Below are positions 21,113-31,207 of a DNA stretch of 39,656 bases, one piece after another. The translations under genes and the position numbers were made by a program. Within the stretch, counting starts at the first letter, position 1. Each line of letters starts with the position of its first letter. A model generated the notes under the pieces. The model was not told the DNA's origin and ran no database searches. It saw only the letters and a program-made list of their open reading frames with translations. Source of the stretch: Acinetobacter sp. UBA801 (lineage in GTDB: Bacteria; Pseudomonadota; Gammaproteobacteria; Pseudomonadales; Moraxellaceae). The DNA is taken from contig DBIN01000041.1 in the NCBI GenBank assembly GCA_002296655.1, positions 1-39,656 on the forward strand, read 5' to 3'.

Positions 21113-22495
21113 ATGAACGCGGTTAATGCTTCATTTACAGATTATAAAGTTGCCGATATCACACTAGCTGAATTTGGTCGCAAAGAAATCAAACTTGCAG
21201 AAGCAGAAATGCCAGCCCTGATGGGTTTGCGTAAACGCTACTCAGCTGCAAAACCTCTTGCAGGCGCGAAAATTCTCGGCTGTATCCACATGACCATTCA
21301 AACTGCTGTTTTAATTGAAACTTTGGTTGAATTGGGTGCAGAAGTTCGTTGGACTTCTTGTAACATCTTCTCTACTCAAGATCACGCTGCTGCCGCAATT
21401 GCTGCTTCTGGTGTACCTGTTTTTGCCTGGAAAGGCGAAACAGAAGAAGAATATGTATGGTGTCTTGAGCAACAAATTAATGTGAATGGCACACCTTGGG
21501 ATGCCAACATGATTTTGGACGATGGCGGTGACTTAACTGCACTTGTTCACGAGAAATATCCTGCATTATTAGAGCGCATTCACGGCATTACTGAAGAAAC
21601 CACCACAGGCGTACAACGTCTAATTGAAATGTGGAAAGATGGTTCTTTAAAAGTGCCTGCAATTAACGTCAACGATTCTGTGACCAAATCTAAAAACGAC
21701 AATAAATACGGTTGCCGTCACTCACTTAATGATGCTATTAAACGTGGTACAGACATGCTATTGTCTGGCCGTCGTGCATTGGTCATTGGTTACGGTGATG
21801 TGGGTAAAGGTTCTGCACAATCTTTACGTCAGGAAGGCATGATTGTTCGTGTTTCTGAAATTGACCCAATTTGTGCAATGCAAGCATGTATGGATGGTTA
21901 TGAAGTTGTATCTCCATACAAAAATGGCGTACAAACAGGTAATAAAGCAGACGTAAACCTAGAGCTGTTAGAAAATACTGACTTGATTGTGACTACAACA
22001 GGTAACTATCACGTGTGTGACGCGGCAATGCTAGATACACTTAAAGCAGGCGCTGTCGTATGTAACATTGGTCACTTCGATACAGAAATCGACACCAATT
22101 ACTTACGTGGTTATAAGTGGGTTGAAGTGAAACCACAAGTACACCAAGTGTATCGCTCAGAAAATGAAAACGATTATTTAATCTTGCTTTCTGAAGGTCG
22201 TTTAGTGAACTTAGGTAACGCAACAGGTCACCCATCACGTATTATGGATGGTTCTTTTGCCAACCAAGTATTGGCACAAATGCACTTATTTGCTGAGAAA
22301 TTTGCCGATCTTCCTGCCGATCAAAAACAAGCGGCAATTCGTGTTGAAATCTTACCAAAAAAACTAGACGAAGAAGTTGCTGCTGCAATGGTTGCTGGTT
22401 TTGGTGGTGTGTTAACACAATTGACTCAAGTACAAGCGGACTACTTAGGTGTAGCTGTTGATGGTCCGTTTAAATCGGATGCTTATAAATACTAA
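21113..22495 (+). CDS. ahcY: Adenosylhomocysteinase (SAH hydrolase)
   Basis: A 460-residue cytoplasmic enzyme that splits S-adenosylhomocysteine into adenosine and homocysteine, relieving product inhibition of methyltransferases. The NAD-binding loop is '[20 protein letters not shown]' (about residues 223-242); other family blocks are '[18 protein letters not shown]', '[20 protein letters not shown]' and the C-terminal '[10 protein letters not shown]' that reaches into the neighbouring subunit. AAGGAG lies six bases before the ATG at 21113. It is preceded by the SAH riboswitch and followed by metF. Confidence 0.97.
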   Translation: MNAVNASFTDYKVADITLAEFGRKEIKLAEAEMPALMGLRKRYSAAKPLAGAKILGCIHMTIQTAVLIETLVELGAEVRWTSCNIFSTQDHAAAAIAASGVPVFAWKGETEEEYVWCLEQQINVNGTPWDANMILDDGGDLTALVHEKYPALLERIHGITEETTTGVQRLIEMWKDGSLKVPAINVNDSVTKSKNDNKYGCRHSLNDAIKRGTDMLLSGRRALVIGYGDVGKGSAQSLRQEGMIVRVSEIDPICAMQACMDGYEVVSPYKNGVQTGNKADVNLELLENTDLIVTTTGNYHVCDAAMLDTLKAGAVVCNIGHFDTEIDTNYLRGYKWVEVKPQVHQVYRSENENDYLILLSEGRLVNLGNATGHPSRIMDGSFANQVLAQMHLFAEKFADLPADQKQAAIRVEILPKKLDEEVAAAMVAGFGGVLTQLTQVQADYLGVAVDGPFKSDAYKY

Positions 22496-22505
22496 GCGTT
22501 TAATC

Positions 22506-22580
22506 CCTCTGCATAACCCTCTCCTGAGCGTACTTCCAGCACTGCTTTGAAGTTCAGCCCAAGAGAGGATTTAGCAGAGG
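22506..22580. repeat. Long interrupted hairpin between ahcY and metF
   Basis: Four nested stems share one axis: CCTCTGC/GCAGAGG (22506-22512, 22574-22580), CCTCTC/GAGAGG (22518-22523, 22563-22568), CTGA/TCAG and ACTTC/GAAGT. There is no T-run. It may be a mobile intergenic repeat or an mRNA processing or stability element. Confidence 0.6.
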
Positions 22581-22618
22581 TGCAAATACAAATAAGTATT
22601 TATAACAAGGATTAAATC

Positions 22619-23455
22619 ATGACCAAACAAATTCCGATTTCATTTGAATTTTTCCCATCTAAAACCGATGTAGGTGCGGAAAAACTCAAAGTTGTGCATC
22701 AAGAATTACAACTTTTAAATCCAGAGTTTTTTTCTATTACTTATGGTGCAGGTGGTTCTACTCGTGAACGCACTTTATCCACCATTAGTGACTTCAATGG
22801 CAAAGGTACACCTGTAGCACCACACCTATCATGTATTGGTGATGACAAAGCGCGTATTGCTGAATTACTTGATATTTATAAAGCACAAGGTATTGACCGC
22901 ATTGTGGCTTTACGTGGTGATTTACCTTCAGGTCAAGTGGGTTTAGGCGAATTGCCATATGCCTCCGACTTGGTGCGTTTTATTCGTGAACATTCAGGTG
23001 ATCATTTTCACATTGAAGTTGCGGCTTATCCTGAAATGCATCCACAAGCAGATCACTTTGATCAAGACATTAAAAACTTTGTCACCAAGGTAAATGCAGG
23101 TGCCAATGCGGCAATCACACAGTTCTTTTTCAATCCAGATGCGTACTTCTACTTTGTAGAAGGTATTCAAAAACAAGGTGTGAATATTCCTGTTGCACCC
23201 GGCATTATGCCGATTACTAATGCCAGCAATTTAATTCGCTTTGCAGATGGTACAGGTGCAGAAATTCCACGTTGGATTCGCAAGCAATTGGCAAGCTATG
23301 GTGATGATACAGCTTCAATCAAAGCTTTTGGTCATGAAGTGATCATTAAACTGTGCGAACGCCTAATTGCAGGTGGTGCACCAAGTCTGCATTTTTACAC
23401 CATGAACAACACCGACCCGACCCGCCAGTTGGTCACAGATCTTGGTTTGGCTTAA
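22619..23455 (+). CDS. metF: 5,10-methylenetetrahydrofolate reductase
   Basis: A 278-residue FAD-dependent TIM-barrel enzyme that makes 5-methyl-THF for homocysteine methylation. Seen: 'ISFEFFPSKTDVGAEKL' at the N-terminus, 'VALRGDLPSG', 'IEVAAYPEMHPQA' and 'AITQFFFNPDAYFYFVE', all in family order. The C-terminus 'GAPSLHFYTMNNTDPTRQLV' is typical. It lies 123 bases after ahcY on the same strand, so homocysteine release and remethylation are probably co-regulated through the riboswitch if the transcript continues past the hairpin. Confidence 0.96.
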   Translation: MTKQIPISFEFFPSKTDVGAEKLKVVHQELQLLNPEFFSITYGAGGSTRERTLSTISDFNGKGTPVAPHLSCIGDDKARIAELLDIYKAQGIDRIVALRGDLPSGQVGLGELPYASDLVRFIREHSGDHFHIEVAAYPEMHPQADHFDQDIKNFVTKVNAGANAAITQFFFNPDAYFYFVEGIQKQGVNIPVAPGIMPITNASNLIRFADGTGAEIPRWIRKQLASYGDDTASIKAFGHEVIIKLCERLIAGGAPSLHFYTMNNTDPTRQLVTDLGLA

Positions 23456-23497
23456 GCTATATTTTTCATATTTAATTGACTTGAACGAGTAATCCCT

Positions 23498-24214
23498 ATG
23501 CCCCGTTTTTATATTGAAACTGAATTAGCAGTAGATACGCAAGTTGAACTGACTGAAACAGTATTTCATCACTGGGTGAAAGTACTACGCGCACAAGTCG
23601 GAGAAACCGCCACTTTGTTCAATGGACAAGGTGGTGAATACGAAGCGGAACTGATTGAAGTTACCAAAAAATCAGCGCAAGTGCAGATTAAAAGTTTTAA
23701 TCCAGACAATCGCACCCCAAGCTTTAACGCCTTATTAGGACAAGTAATGAGCAAAGGTGATCGGATGGATTATGCGATTCAAAAAGCGGTAGAGCTTGGC
23801 GTGACTGACATTCAATTGCTCACCTCGGAACGCTGTGAAATGCGCTTAAAGTATGACCGTGATCAAAAGAAATTAGATCATTGGCAAGGCATTGCTATTG
23901 CAGCTTGCGAACAGTGTGGCATGAATATCGTCCCGAAAATTTTAGCTCCACTCCGTTTAGAGGACTGGTTCAATAGCAACCTTCCTGCCACCAAATTAGT
24001 GTTAGCACCGAATAAAGATCAAGTCGATGTGTTAAACAACGCCAGCAAAGATTTGGCTTTATTAATTGGGCCTGAAGGTGGTTTAAGCGAAGCTGAAATT
24101 AGCGCTGCAAATGCTGTTGGCTTTGAAAACTGGTGTATTGGTTCTCGGGTATTACGCACTGAAACCGCACCCGTGGTTGCTTTAGCAATCTTAAATTATC
24201 GCTTAGCTGAGTAA
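23498..24214 (+). CDS. rsmE: 16S rRNA (uracil-1498-N3)-methyltransferase
   Basis: A 238-residue SPOUT-class methyltransferase. The N-terminal PUA-like domain ('HHWVKVLRAQVGETATLFNG') is followed by the knotted AdoMet-binding domain with 'LLIGPEGGLSEAEISAA' (about residues 188-204) and 'GSRVLRTETAPVVALAIL' near the end. It modifies U1498 of 16S rRNA. It is 42 bases after metF and may be its operon partner. Confidence 0.95.
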   Translation: MPRFYIETELAVDTQVELTETVFHHWVKVLRAQVGETATLFNGQGGEYEAELIEVTKKSAQVQIKSFNPDNRTPSFNALLGQVMSKGDRMDYAIQKAVELGVTDIQLLTSERCEMRLKYDRDQKKLDHWQGIAIAACEQCGMNIVPKILAPLRLEDWFNSNLPATKLVLAPNKDQVDVLNNASKDLALLIGPEGGLSEAEISAANAVGFENWCIGSRVLRTETAPVVALAILNYRLAE

Positions 24215-24399
24215 TTTATCCACTTTTGAAGAAATCGATAGCCAATAACATTGCAATTTACAAAGCACAGGATTATTCTCGAAGAAGATCTTAAAGATTT
24301 TGCATAGAATTTAAACACAAAACCGCAATAGTTTATGCATCAACGTAATGTTATTTAAAATATAAATGATGGAATCATTTAACTAGATTTTGGGGAAGT

Positions 24400-27276
24400 A
24401 TGTCAGACGCTCAAGATGAATTGTTGCAGCAATACTTATATGCTGCGCAAATCACCAATACCATTCGGCTTATTCGATTCTTTTTGGTCAGCGTCCTGAT
24501 TGTTTGTCTGTATGTGTTTTTTATTTATCAAATTTCATTCTCACAGTCATCACCCTACCTCAATATCTGGTTTATTCTCACTGAACTGACTATTGGTTCG
24601 TGTTTACTGCTTACGGCAATTCATTTTAAAGCGGGACAATATCAACTCCAACAAGCAGATCGCTGGCTAAAATTGGTGTGTTTCTTAATCGGAACTGCAA
24701 TCGCAGTTGGGGTAAGTTTGCTGTATTACTTTTTACCTCATCAAAACCCTGAACTAAACATCCATGAAGCCATTATTCTAGCGGCCTTATTAATTATTGT
24801 GAGTCAAATCTTTGCCCTCACCTTTTTAACGCAACGCTTGAGTTATTTTTGCTGGGTATTCATTCCAGTGATTACACCCTATATTGCCGCGCAGTTTTTA
24901 ATTCGCTCTGATACTTCTGCTTTCTTTTTTCTCGCAACAAATTTTGCCTTAATTACCTTGCTCATTTGTGCCAATACTTCAATGCGCATGCATCGTCGTT
25001 TATCGAGCGTCTATTTTAAGAACGACCAATTAAAAAAAGCCGCAGAGCAACAAGTTGGCTGGACAGATCAACTCTGCCAACAATTGCAAGTTGCAATGAA
25101 CAAATCTAAAGATATTGAATTACAACTGCAATTTAACAATCAAATGCTAGAACAAAAAGTTAGAGAACGTACCTTTGACTTAGAACAAACCCATCAAGAC
25201 TTAATCAATCAACAACATAGTTTAATTTTGGCACATGAAGCTGCAGGTCTAAAAGCATGGGACTGGAATATTCGACAACGCAGTATTGTCTTTGGTAGTG
25301 GCGGACAGCAAACCCGTTTAGAAAATACCAAACAGCATCGAAATAAATTACAGCAACTGATTCACCCCGATGATGTTCCACACTTTCACCAAACCATGAA
25401 ACAGCATTTACGTGGTCAGACAGAACGTTATCAAGCCACTTATCGCGTACAACATAGTTCAGGTCAATGGTATTGGGTACATGATATTGGGCGGGTAATT
25501 GAGCGTGATCCTGTCACCAATAAACCTTTACGCATGGTCGGGATTCGCCGTGATATTCAGCAAGAACGAATTGGGCAAGAGCGATTAAAACTCACTGCCA
25601 GCGTACTTGAACAAACGGCTGAAGGTATTTTTATTTTAGATAAAAACCTACGCTATATTGAAGCTAATCCATTCTATGCACAAATGAGCGGATTTAAACG
25701 TGACCATATTTTAGGTAAATATCTGTTTGATTTAGTTGAGTCAAACAAATTACATCAATGCAAGACGCAAGAAGAAATTGTTCAAAAATTACTCAGCACA
25801 GGTGAATATGATACTGAAAGAAATATAAAATTCCGCTCAGGTAAAGAATTAGAAGTTCGTATGCATATCAATGCTGTCACTGATGAGCAAAACCGTATAA
25901 TTAATTATATTGGGATTGTGTCTGATTTAACCGAACGTAAACTACAAGAACAGCGTTTATCCTATTTAGAAAATTATGATCCGCTGACCGACCTACCTAA
26001 TCGTTTTTATTATAATTATCAACTACATCAATATCTTATTTCACAGCAAGATTCATTGCAGCAATTAGCGGTCATTCGACTCAATATTGACCGTTTCAGA
26101 CCTTTAAATGAATATTTAAGCAATAATGGTGGTGATGAATTACTCCGTCAAGTGGCGCAGCGTTTACGTATCACCAATGCCGAAGCGCTATTTGTTGCGC
26201 ACTTAAATGGCGATGATTTTGCAATTGTGTATGAAATATCTCATATTCGCCCTTCAATCCAACAGCACTGTGAACGCATCACCAAAGCCTTTAATGTGCC
26301 GTTTAATGTGCAGGGACAAGAACATATTATTACCCTGTCGATGGGGGTTTCCCTCTATCCTGAACATGGACGCCAGTTGGATTATCTGAATAATTGTGCT
26401 GAACAAGCCTTATCTGAAGCCAAGCGTTTGGGGGGCAATACCGTTAAATATTACGATTTAGATAATTCCAAACTGCTAGAACAAGATGTGCATTTAGAGC
26501 GCGACTTACGCCAAGCCATTAAAAATGATGAATTAATTGTATATTATCAACCTAAAATTGATTTCCATAATTATCAGGTGGTTGGGTTTGAAGCATTGGT
26601 GCGCTGGAAACACCCAACCAAAGGTGTTCTTCCACCTAACCTATTTATTCCTATTGCAGAACAAACCAGTTTAATTTCCGATATTGGTCGAGTTGTGATT
26701 CAACAAACAGCCAAACAAATTCGTGAATGGAACCTGTTAGGTTTTGATCATATTCGAGTATCAGTCAATGTGGTTGCACAACAACTGCAACGTGGTCAAT
26801 TACTTCAAGATTTAGATGATGCGATTAATACCTATCAAATTTCAGGTGAAAGCTTAGTATTAGAAATTACCGAATCCTCTTTAGTGGAAAATTCCACAAC
26901 CGTGAAGTCTTTATTAGATGAAATTAAACAACGTGATATTCATATCGCCTTAGATGATTTTGGTACAGGCTATTCCTCACTTTCTTACTTAACTGACTTC
27001 CCAATTGACAGTTTAAAAATAGACCGTAGCTTTATTTCTAAAATTGGAAATACCAAACAAGAAGCCATTGTCAATGCCATGATTGCCATGGGCAAAGCCA
27101 TGGGCATGAGTGTGGTGGCTGAAGGAATTGAAACTGAGCAACAACTCGAATATTTGAAGAATTTAAATTGTGATATTGCGCAGGGATATTTATTCTCTAG
27201 GCCTTTGCCTGAAAGTGAAGCGACTCAATTTCTAAAAGCCAATTTAGTATCGCGCGCTTATCGCTCCTTAATCTAA
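24400..27276 (+). CDS. Membrane PAS-GGDEF-EAL protein, probable c-di-GMP phosphodiesterase
   Basis: A 958-residue inner-membrane signalling protein. Residues about 20-200 have some six hydrophobic spans; 205-275 is a coiled coil; two PAS domains follow (about 275-390 and 395-510), the first with 'WYWVHDIGRVIERDP'. The GGDEF domain (about 530-690) has 'NGDDF' at 603-607 in place of GGDEF, so cyclase activity is doubtful. The EAL domain is intact: 'FEALVRWKHP' (Glu731) and 'LDDFGTGYSSL' (from 851). It probably degrades c-di-GMP in answer to a membrane or PAS signal. It stands alone, with 185 bases upstream and no obvious partner. Confidence 0.9.
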   Translation: MSDAQDELLQQYLYAAQITNTIRLIRFFLVSVLIVCLYVFFIYQISFSQSSPYLNIWFILTELTIGSCLLLTAIHFKAGQYQLQQADRWLKLVCFLIGTAIAVGVSLLYYFLPHQNPELNIHEAIILAALLIIVSQIFALTFLTQRLSYFCWVFIPVITPYIAAQFLIRSDTSAFFFLATNFALITLLICANTSMRMHRRLSSVYFKNDQLKKAAEQQVGWTDQLCQQLQVAMNKSKDIELQLQFNNQMLEQKVRERTFDLEQTHQDLINQQHSLILAHEAAGLKAWDWNIRQRSIVFGSGGQQTRLENTKQHRNKLQQLIHPDDVPHFHQTMKQHLRGQTERYQATYRVQHSSGQWYWVHDIGRVIERDPVTNKPLRMVGIRRDIQQERIGQERLKLTASVLEQTAEGIFILDKNLRYIEANPFYAQMSGFKRDHILGKYLFDLVESNKLHQCKTQEEIVQKLLSTGEYDTERNIKFRSGKELEVRMHINAVTDEQNRIINYIGIVSDLTERKLQEQRLSYLENYDPLTDLPNRFYYNYQLHQYLISQQDSLQQLAVIRLNIDRFRPLNEYLSNNGGDELLRQVAQRLRITNAEALFVAHLNGDDFAIVYEISHIRPSIQQHCERITKAFNVPFNVQGQEHIITLSMGVSLYPEHGRQLDYLNNCAEQALSEAKRLGGNTVKYYDLDNSKLLEQDVHLERDLRQAIKNDELIVYYQPKIDFHNYQVVGFEALVRWKHPTKGVLPPNLFIPIAEQTSLISDIGRVVIQQTAKQIREWNLLGFDHIRVSVNVVAQQLQRGQLLQDLDDAINTYQISGESLVLEITESSLVENSTTVKSLLDEIKQRDIHIALDDFGTGYSSLSYLTDFPIDSLKIDRSFISKIGNTKQEAIVNAMIAMGKAMGMSVVAEGIETEQQLEYLKNLNCDIAQGYLFSRPLPESEATQFLKANLVSRAYRSLI

Positions 27277-27414
27277 TACCAGACCTAAAAGCTCTAAGTT
27301 TGTTCTAAAAATAAACAGTGACGTCTGTGCTAAGGGGGCAAGTAATGGTATATTCGATAAGATTCATAAAAATCCACCAGCATCGCTGGCCAACTTGTCA
27401 CATAAGAGATTCAG

Positions 27415-29694
27415 ATGGACGATCAATCATTAAAACAGCAGGCACTTTACTATCACGAATTTCCAACACCAGGAAAAATCAGCGTTACTCCAAGTAAGCA
27501 GCTGGTCAACCAACGTGACTTAGCGCTCGCTTACTCACCAGGTGTCGCAGCACCATGTTTAGAGATTGAACGTGATCCTTCAACAGCTGCACTTTATACC
27601 GCACGTGGTAACTTGGTTGCTGTCGTTAGTAACGGTACAGCAGTGTTAGGTTTAGGTAATATCGGTCCTTTGGCGTCTAAACCTGTGATGGAAGGTAAAG
27701 GCGTACTCTTTAAAAAGTTTGCTGGTGTCGATGTATTTGACATCGAAATTGCTGAAAATGATCCAGACAAAATTGTAGATATTGTTGCAGCATTAGAACC
27801 GACTTTTGGTGGTATCAACCTTGAAGACATCAAGGCGCCAGAATGTTTCTACATTGAGCAAAAACTTCGTGAACGCATGAATATTCCTGTGTTCCATGAT
27901 GACCAACACGGTACGTCAATCATTGTCGGTTCAGCCCTACTCAATGCTTTGTTACTCAATGGCAAGAAAATTGAAGAAATCAAAATCGTTGCTTCAGGTG
28001 CAGGTGCCGCCGCATTATCTTGTTTAGACCTATTATGTGCATTGGGCGCGAAAAAAGAAAATATCATTGTTGCGGACTCACGTGGTCTAATCACCACCAA
28101 ACGTGAAGGTTTGGATGACTCGAAAAAACGCTATATGCAAGACATTGAAGCTACGCAACTTGCCGATGTAATTGGCGGTGCAGATATGTTCCTCGGTCTT
28201 TCTGCAGCGGGTATCTTGACCAAAGCTATGGTTAAAGAAATGGCTGAAAATCCAATTATCTTTGCATTGGCTAACCCAGACCCAGAAATTTTGCCTGAAC
28301 ATGCGCACGAAGTACGTCCTGACGTGATTATGGCAACTGGTCGTTCGGACTATCCGAATCAAGTCAACAACGCACTTTGCTTCCCGTATATTTTCCGTGG
28401 TGCATTAGACGTTGGCGCAACAACCATCAACGAAGAAATGAAAATTGCTTGCGTACATGCAATTGCTCGTATGGCACACATTGAAGCAGATGCTGCAACT
28501 TATGGTGAAAAATCTGCATCATTCGGCCGTGACTATTTAATTCCGCGTCCACTTGATCAGCGCTTAATTCTTGAAATTGCACCTGCAGTTGCTCAAGCAG
28601 CTATGGATTCAGGTGTAGCCATTCGTCCAATTCAAGACTTCTCTGCATATCGTCAGCGTTTGTCTGAGTTTGTTTACAACTCAGCATTTATGATGAAGCC
28701 TATTTTTGCTCAGGCAAAAACTGATCCTAAGCGTATTGCCTATGCAGAAGGCGAAGACCTACGCGTACTTCGCGCAGTACAAATTGCAGTTGATGAAGGC
28801 TTGGCAAAACCAATCCTTGTCGGTCGTACGGCAGTGATTGAAGCAAACATTAAAAAGCTAGGTTTACGTCTTGAACATGGCGTGAATATGGAAATTGTAG
28901 ATCAGGAAAACAACCCGAACTACGAAAAATTTGCAGATGATTACTACACCATCATGCAGCGTAAAGGCGTGACACCTGAATACGCGCAGCGTGAAGCACG
29001 TCGTCGTTCCACTCTCATTGCAGCAATGTTAGTCAAGCATGGTTTAGCCGATGGTATGTTGTGTGGCACTTATTCAAGCTACGACATTCACCTTGATTTC
29101 GTAAAAAATGTGATTGGTCTAAAAGAAGGTCGTACTAACTTCTTTACCCTTAATGCATTGATGCTTGAAGACCGTAACTTGTTCATTGCCGACACTTACG
29201 TTAATACCAACCCAACTGCTGAACAGTTAGCTGAAATGACGCTTTTAGCGGCTGAAGAAGTACGTCGTTTTGGTATGACACCACGTATTGCACTACTTTC
29301 TCACTCAAGCTTTGGTTCTGACCAACAAGACGCTAGCGCACAAAAAATGCGTAAAGTCTTTGAAATTTTAAGTGAGATTGCACCTGAGCTGGAAGTTGAA
29401 GGTGAAATGCACGGCGATGCAGCATTAGACGAAAATATCCGTCATTTTGCTTTCCCGAACTCTCGCTTCAAAGGTTCTGCAAACTTGTTGATTATGCCGA
29501 ACTTAGATGCGGCCAATATTTCATTTAACTTATTGAAATCGACTTCTGGTAACAATGTTACGATTGGCCCTATCTTATTAGGTGCAGCAAAACCTGTACA
29601 TATTTTAACTCCGACTGCAACGACACGTCGTGTTGTGAATATGACGGCCCTCACTGTTGCTGAAATTCAACAAACAGCGCAAGTTAAAGCCTAA
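27415..29694 (+). CDS. maeB: NADP-dependent malic enzyme with phosphotransacetylase-like domain
   Basis: A 759-residue enzyme that converts malate to pyruvate with NADPH formation. Residues 1-430 are the malic enzyme part ('[20 protein letters not shown]', '[20 protein letters not shown]', NADP loop '[17 protein letters not shown]'). Residues about 430-759 form the PTA-like domain ('[20 protein letters not shown]'), which in this family is regulatory and senses acetyl-CoA. The two-domain length is that of MaeB. It has its own terminator, which runs into the cca start. Confidence 0.96.
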   Translation: MDDQSLKQQALYYHEFPTPGKISVTPSKQLVNQRDLALAYSPGVAAPCLEIERDPSTAALYTARGNLVAVVSNGTAVLGLGNIGPLASKPVMEGKGVLFKKFAGVDVFDIEIAENDPDKIVDIVAALEPTFGGINLEDIKAPECFYIEQKLRERMNIPVFHDDQHGTSIIVGSALLNALLLNGKKIEEIKIVASGAGAAALSCLDLLCALGAKKENIIVADSRGLITTKREGLDDSKKRYMQDIEATQLADVIGGADMFLGLSAAGILTKAMVKEMAENPIIFALANPDPEILPEHAHEVRPDVIMATGRSDYPNQVNNALCFPYIFRGALDVGATTINEEMKIACVHAIARMAHIEADAATYGEKSASFGRDYLIPRPLDQRLILEIAPAVAQAAMDSGVAIRPIQDFSAYRQRLSEFVYNSAFMMKPIFAQAKTDPKRIAYAEGEDLRVLRAVQIAVDEGLAKPILVGRTAVIEANIKKLGLRLEHGVNMEIVDQENNPNYEKFADDYYTIMQRKGVTPEYAQREARRRSTLIAAMLVKHGLADGMLCGTYSSYDIHLDFVKNVIGLKEGRTNFFTLNALMLEDRNLFIADTYVNTNPTAEQLAEMTLLAAEEVRRFGMTPRIALLSHSSFGSDQQDASAQKMRKVFEILSEIAPELEVEGEMHGDAALDENIRHFAFPNSRFKGSANLLIMPNLDAANISFNLLKSTSGNNVTIGPILLGAAKPVHILTPTATTRRVVNMTALTVAEIQQTAQVKA

Positions 29695-29736
29695 ACCTAT
29701 ATTTCTGAGTGGCTGACTCAGAATTATAGACTTGAG

Positions 29737-29783
29737 AAAACCTCTATTCTGTTGCATGATTGCTTGAAGAATAGAGGTTTTTT
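29737..29783 (+). terminator. maeB terminator that contains the cca ribosome binding site
   Basis: AAAACCTCTATTC (29737-29749) pairs perfectly over 13 bases with GAATAGAGGTTTT (29769-29781), then two more T. GAGG in the 3' arm is the only ribosome binding site before the cca ATG at 29785. A separate 8-bp hairpin (TTCTGAGT/ACTCAGAA, 29703-29723) lies just upstream. Confidence 0.85.
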
Positions 29784-29784
29784 C

Positions 29785-31020
29785 ATGCAAGTTTATTTAG
29801 TAGGCGGTGCAGTTCGAGATCACTTACTCGGGCATCCCTATCACGAAAAAGATTATGTTGTGGTTGGCGCAACCCCCGAACAACTTTTGGTTCAAGGCTT
29901 CCAACCTGTGGGCAAAGACTTCCCTGTTTTTCTTCATCCTGAAACTAAAGATGAATATGCGCTTGCCCGTACAGAGCGCAAATCTGGACATGGTTATCAT
30001 GGTTTTGAATTTCATACCGACCCAAGCGTGACCTTAGAACAAGATTTAATCCGTCGTGATTTAACCATTAATGCCATGGCGATGGACAATGATGGCAATG
30101 TCTACGACCCTTACGGTGGACAGCAAGATTTGTGCAATAAAGTGCTGCGCCATGTATCCGACGCATTTGTAGAAGACCCGTTACGGGTGTTGCGTATTGC
30201 CCGTTTTGCAGCACGTTATCACGCTCTAGGCTTTGTGGTTGCCCCTGAAACCTTGTTATTAATGCAAGAGTTGGCAGAGTCTGGCGAATTAAATGCGCTG
30301 ACACCTGAGCGCGTATGGAAAGAAACTTCGCGTGCCCTAATGGAAGCGCATGCGGATGTGTATTTTGAAACATTACGTACCTGTGGTGCTTTAAAAGTTT
30401 TGTTTCCTGAATTAGATGCATTATTCGGTATTCCACAGCGCCCTGAATATCACCCTGAAATTGACTGTGGTGTGCACACTATGATGTCATTACAACAAGC
30501 CTGTCGTGCCAATTACTCACTCGATGTACGCTTTGCAGTGTTATTGCATGATTTGGGTAAGGCATTAACCCCTGCCGATGAATTGCCACGGCATATTATG
30601 CATGAAGAGCGTGGGATTCGACCTGTAACGGAAGTATGCGATCGTCTGCGCGTACCGACCAATACCAAACAGCTGGCACTTGCGGTATGTAAAGAGCATT
30701 TAAAATGCCACCAAGCACTGAGCTTAAAGCCCGGCACGTTATGGCGTTTATTACAGCGTTTGGATGTGTTGCGTCGTCCTGAGCGTGTAGAAGCCTTTGT
30801 ACAAGCCTGTGAATGTGACTCTCGTGGGCGTTTAGGTTTGGAAGATCGTGACTATCCACAAGCGAGCTATATATTGGAAGCGATTCAAGTGGTACGTAGC
30901 ATTAAAGCGCAAGACTTACCTGCCGATGTCCAAGGCCCTGATATTGGTGAAATGCTGATTGAACGACGTATTAAAGCGATTGAACAATTGAAGGCACGCC
31001 ACTTGGCTGCTACTGCATAG
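29785..31020 (+). CDS. cca: CCA-adding tRNA nucleotidyltransferase with HD domain
   Basis: A 411-residue enzyme that builds or repairs the CCA end of tRNA. The class II nucleotidyltransferase head is 'MQVYLVGGAVRDHLLG' with the 'EKDYVVVGAT' catalytic pair, then 'LIRRDLTINAMAMD' and the flexible 'DPLRVLRIARFAARY'. The C-terminal HD domain ('VLLHDLGKALTP', about residue 256) gives phosphohydrolase activity in the enterobacterial type. The ATG at 29785 is chosen from the conserved N-terminus; it sits four bases from the maeB terminator stem. Confidence 0.96.
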   Translation: MQVYLVGGAVRDHLLGHPYHEKDYVVVGATPEQLLVQGFQPVGKDFPVFLHPETKDEYALARTERKSGHGYHGFEFHTDPSVTLEQDLIRRDLTINAMAMDNDGNVYDPYGGQQDLCNKVLRHVSDAFVEDPLRVLRIARFAARYHALGFVVAPETLLLMQELAESGELNALTPERVWKETSRALMEAHADVYFETLRTCGALKVLFPELDALFGIPQRPEYHPEIDCGVHTMMSLQQACRANYSLDVRFAVLLHDLGKALTPADELPRHIMHEERGIRPVTEVCDRLRVPTNTKQLALAVCKEHLKCHQALSLKPGTLWRLLQRLDVLRRPERVEAFVQACECDSRGRLGLEDRDYPQASYILEAIQVVRSIKAQDLPADVQGPDIGEMLIERRIKAIEQLKARHLAATA

Positions 31021-31109
31021 ACTATTTTAGTCTATGCAACAGCATTACATGCGTTCATTTATCAATTCTCTTTAGCTTACTCGAAACTATCCTAAAGTTC
31101 TGATCAAAA

Positions 31110-31151
31110 GCTGCAATCTTCTCAAAATATAGAAGTTGCGGCTTTTTTTTT
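31110..31151. terminator. Bidirectional-type terminator between cca and epmA
   Basis: GCTGCAATCTTCT (31110-31122) pairs with AGAAGTTGCGGC (31131-31142; one bulge, one G-U), followed on the plus strand by nine T. The minus strand also has a short T-run. A perfect 11-bp hairpin (31014-31038) covers the cca stop codon but lacks a T-run. Confidence 0.75.
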
Positions 31152-31207
31152 GCTTTAGGTTCTCGACTAAATACATCGCGAATTGAGAAACTACTAAATT
31201 TTAACTT

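Noticed and set aside
31014-31038. Perfect 11-bp hairpin at the cca stop as terminator
   Set aside because: It lacks a T-run; the hairpin at 31110-31151 is the likely terminator.
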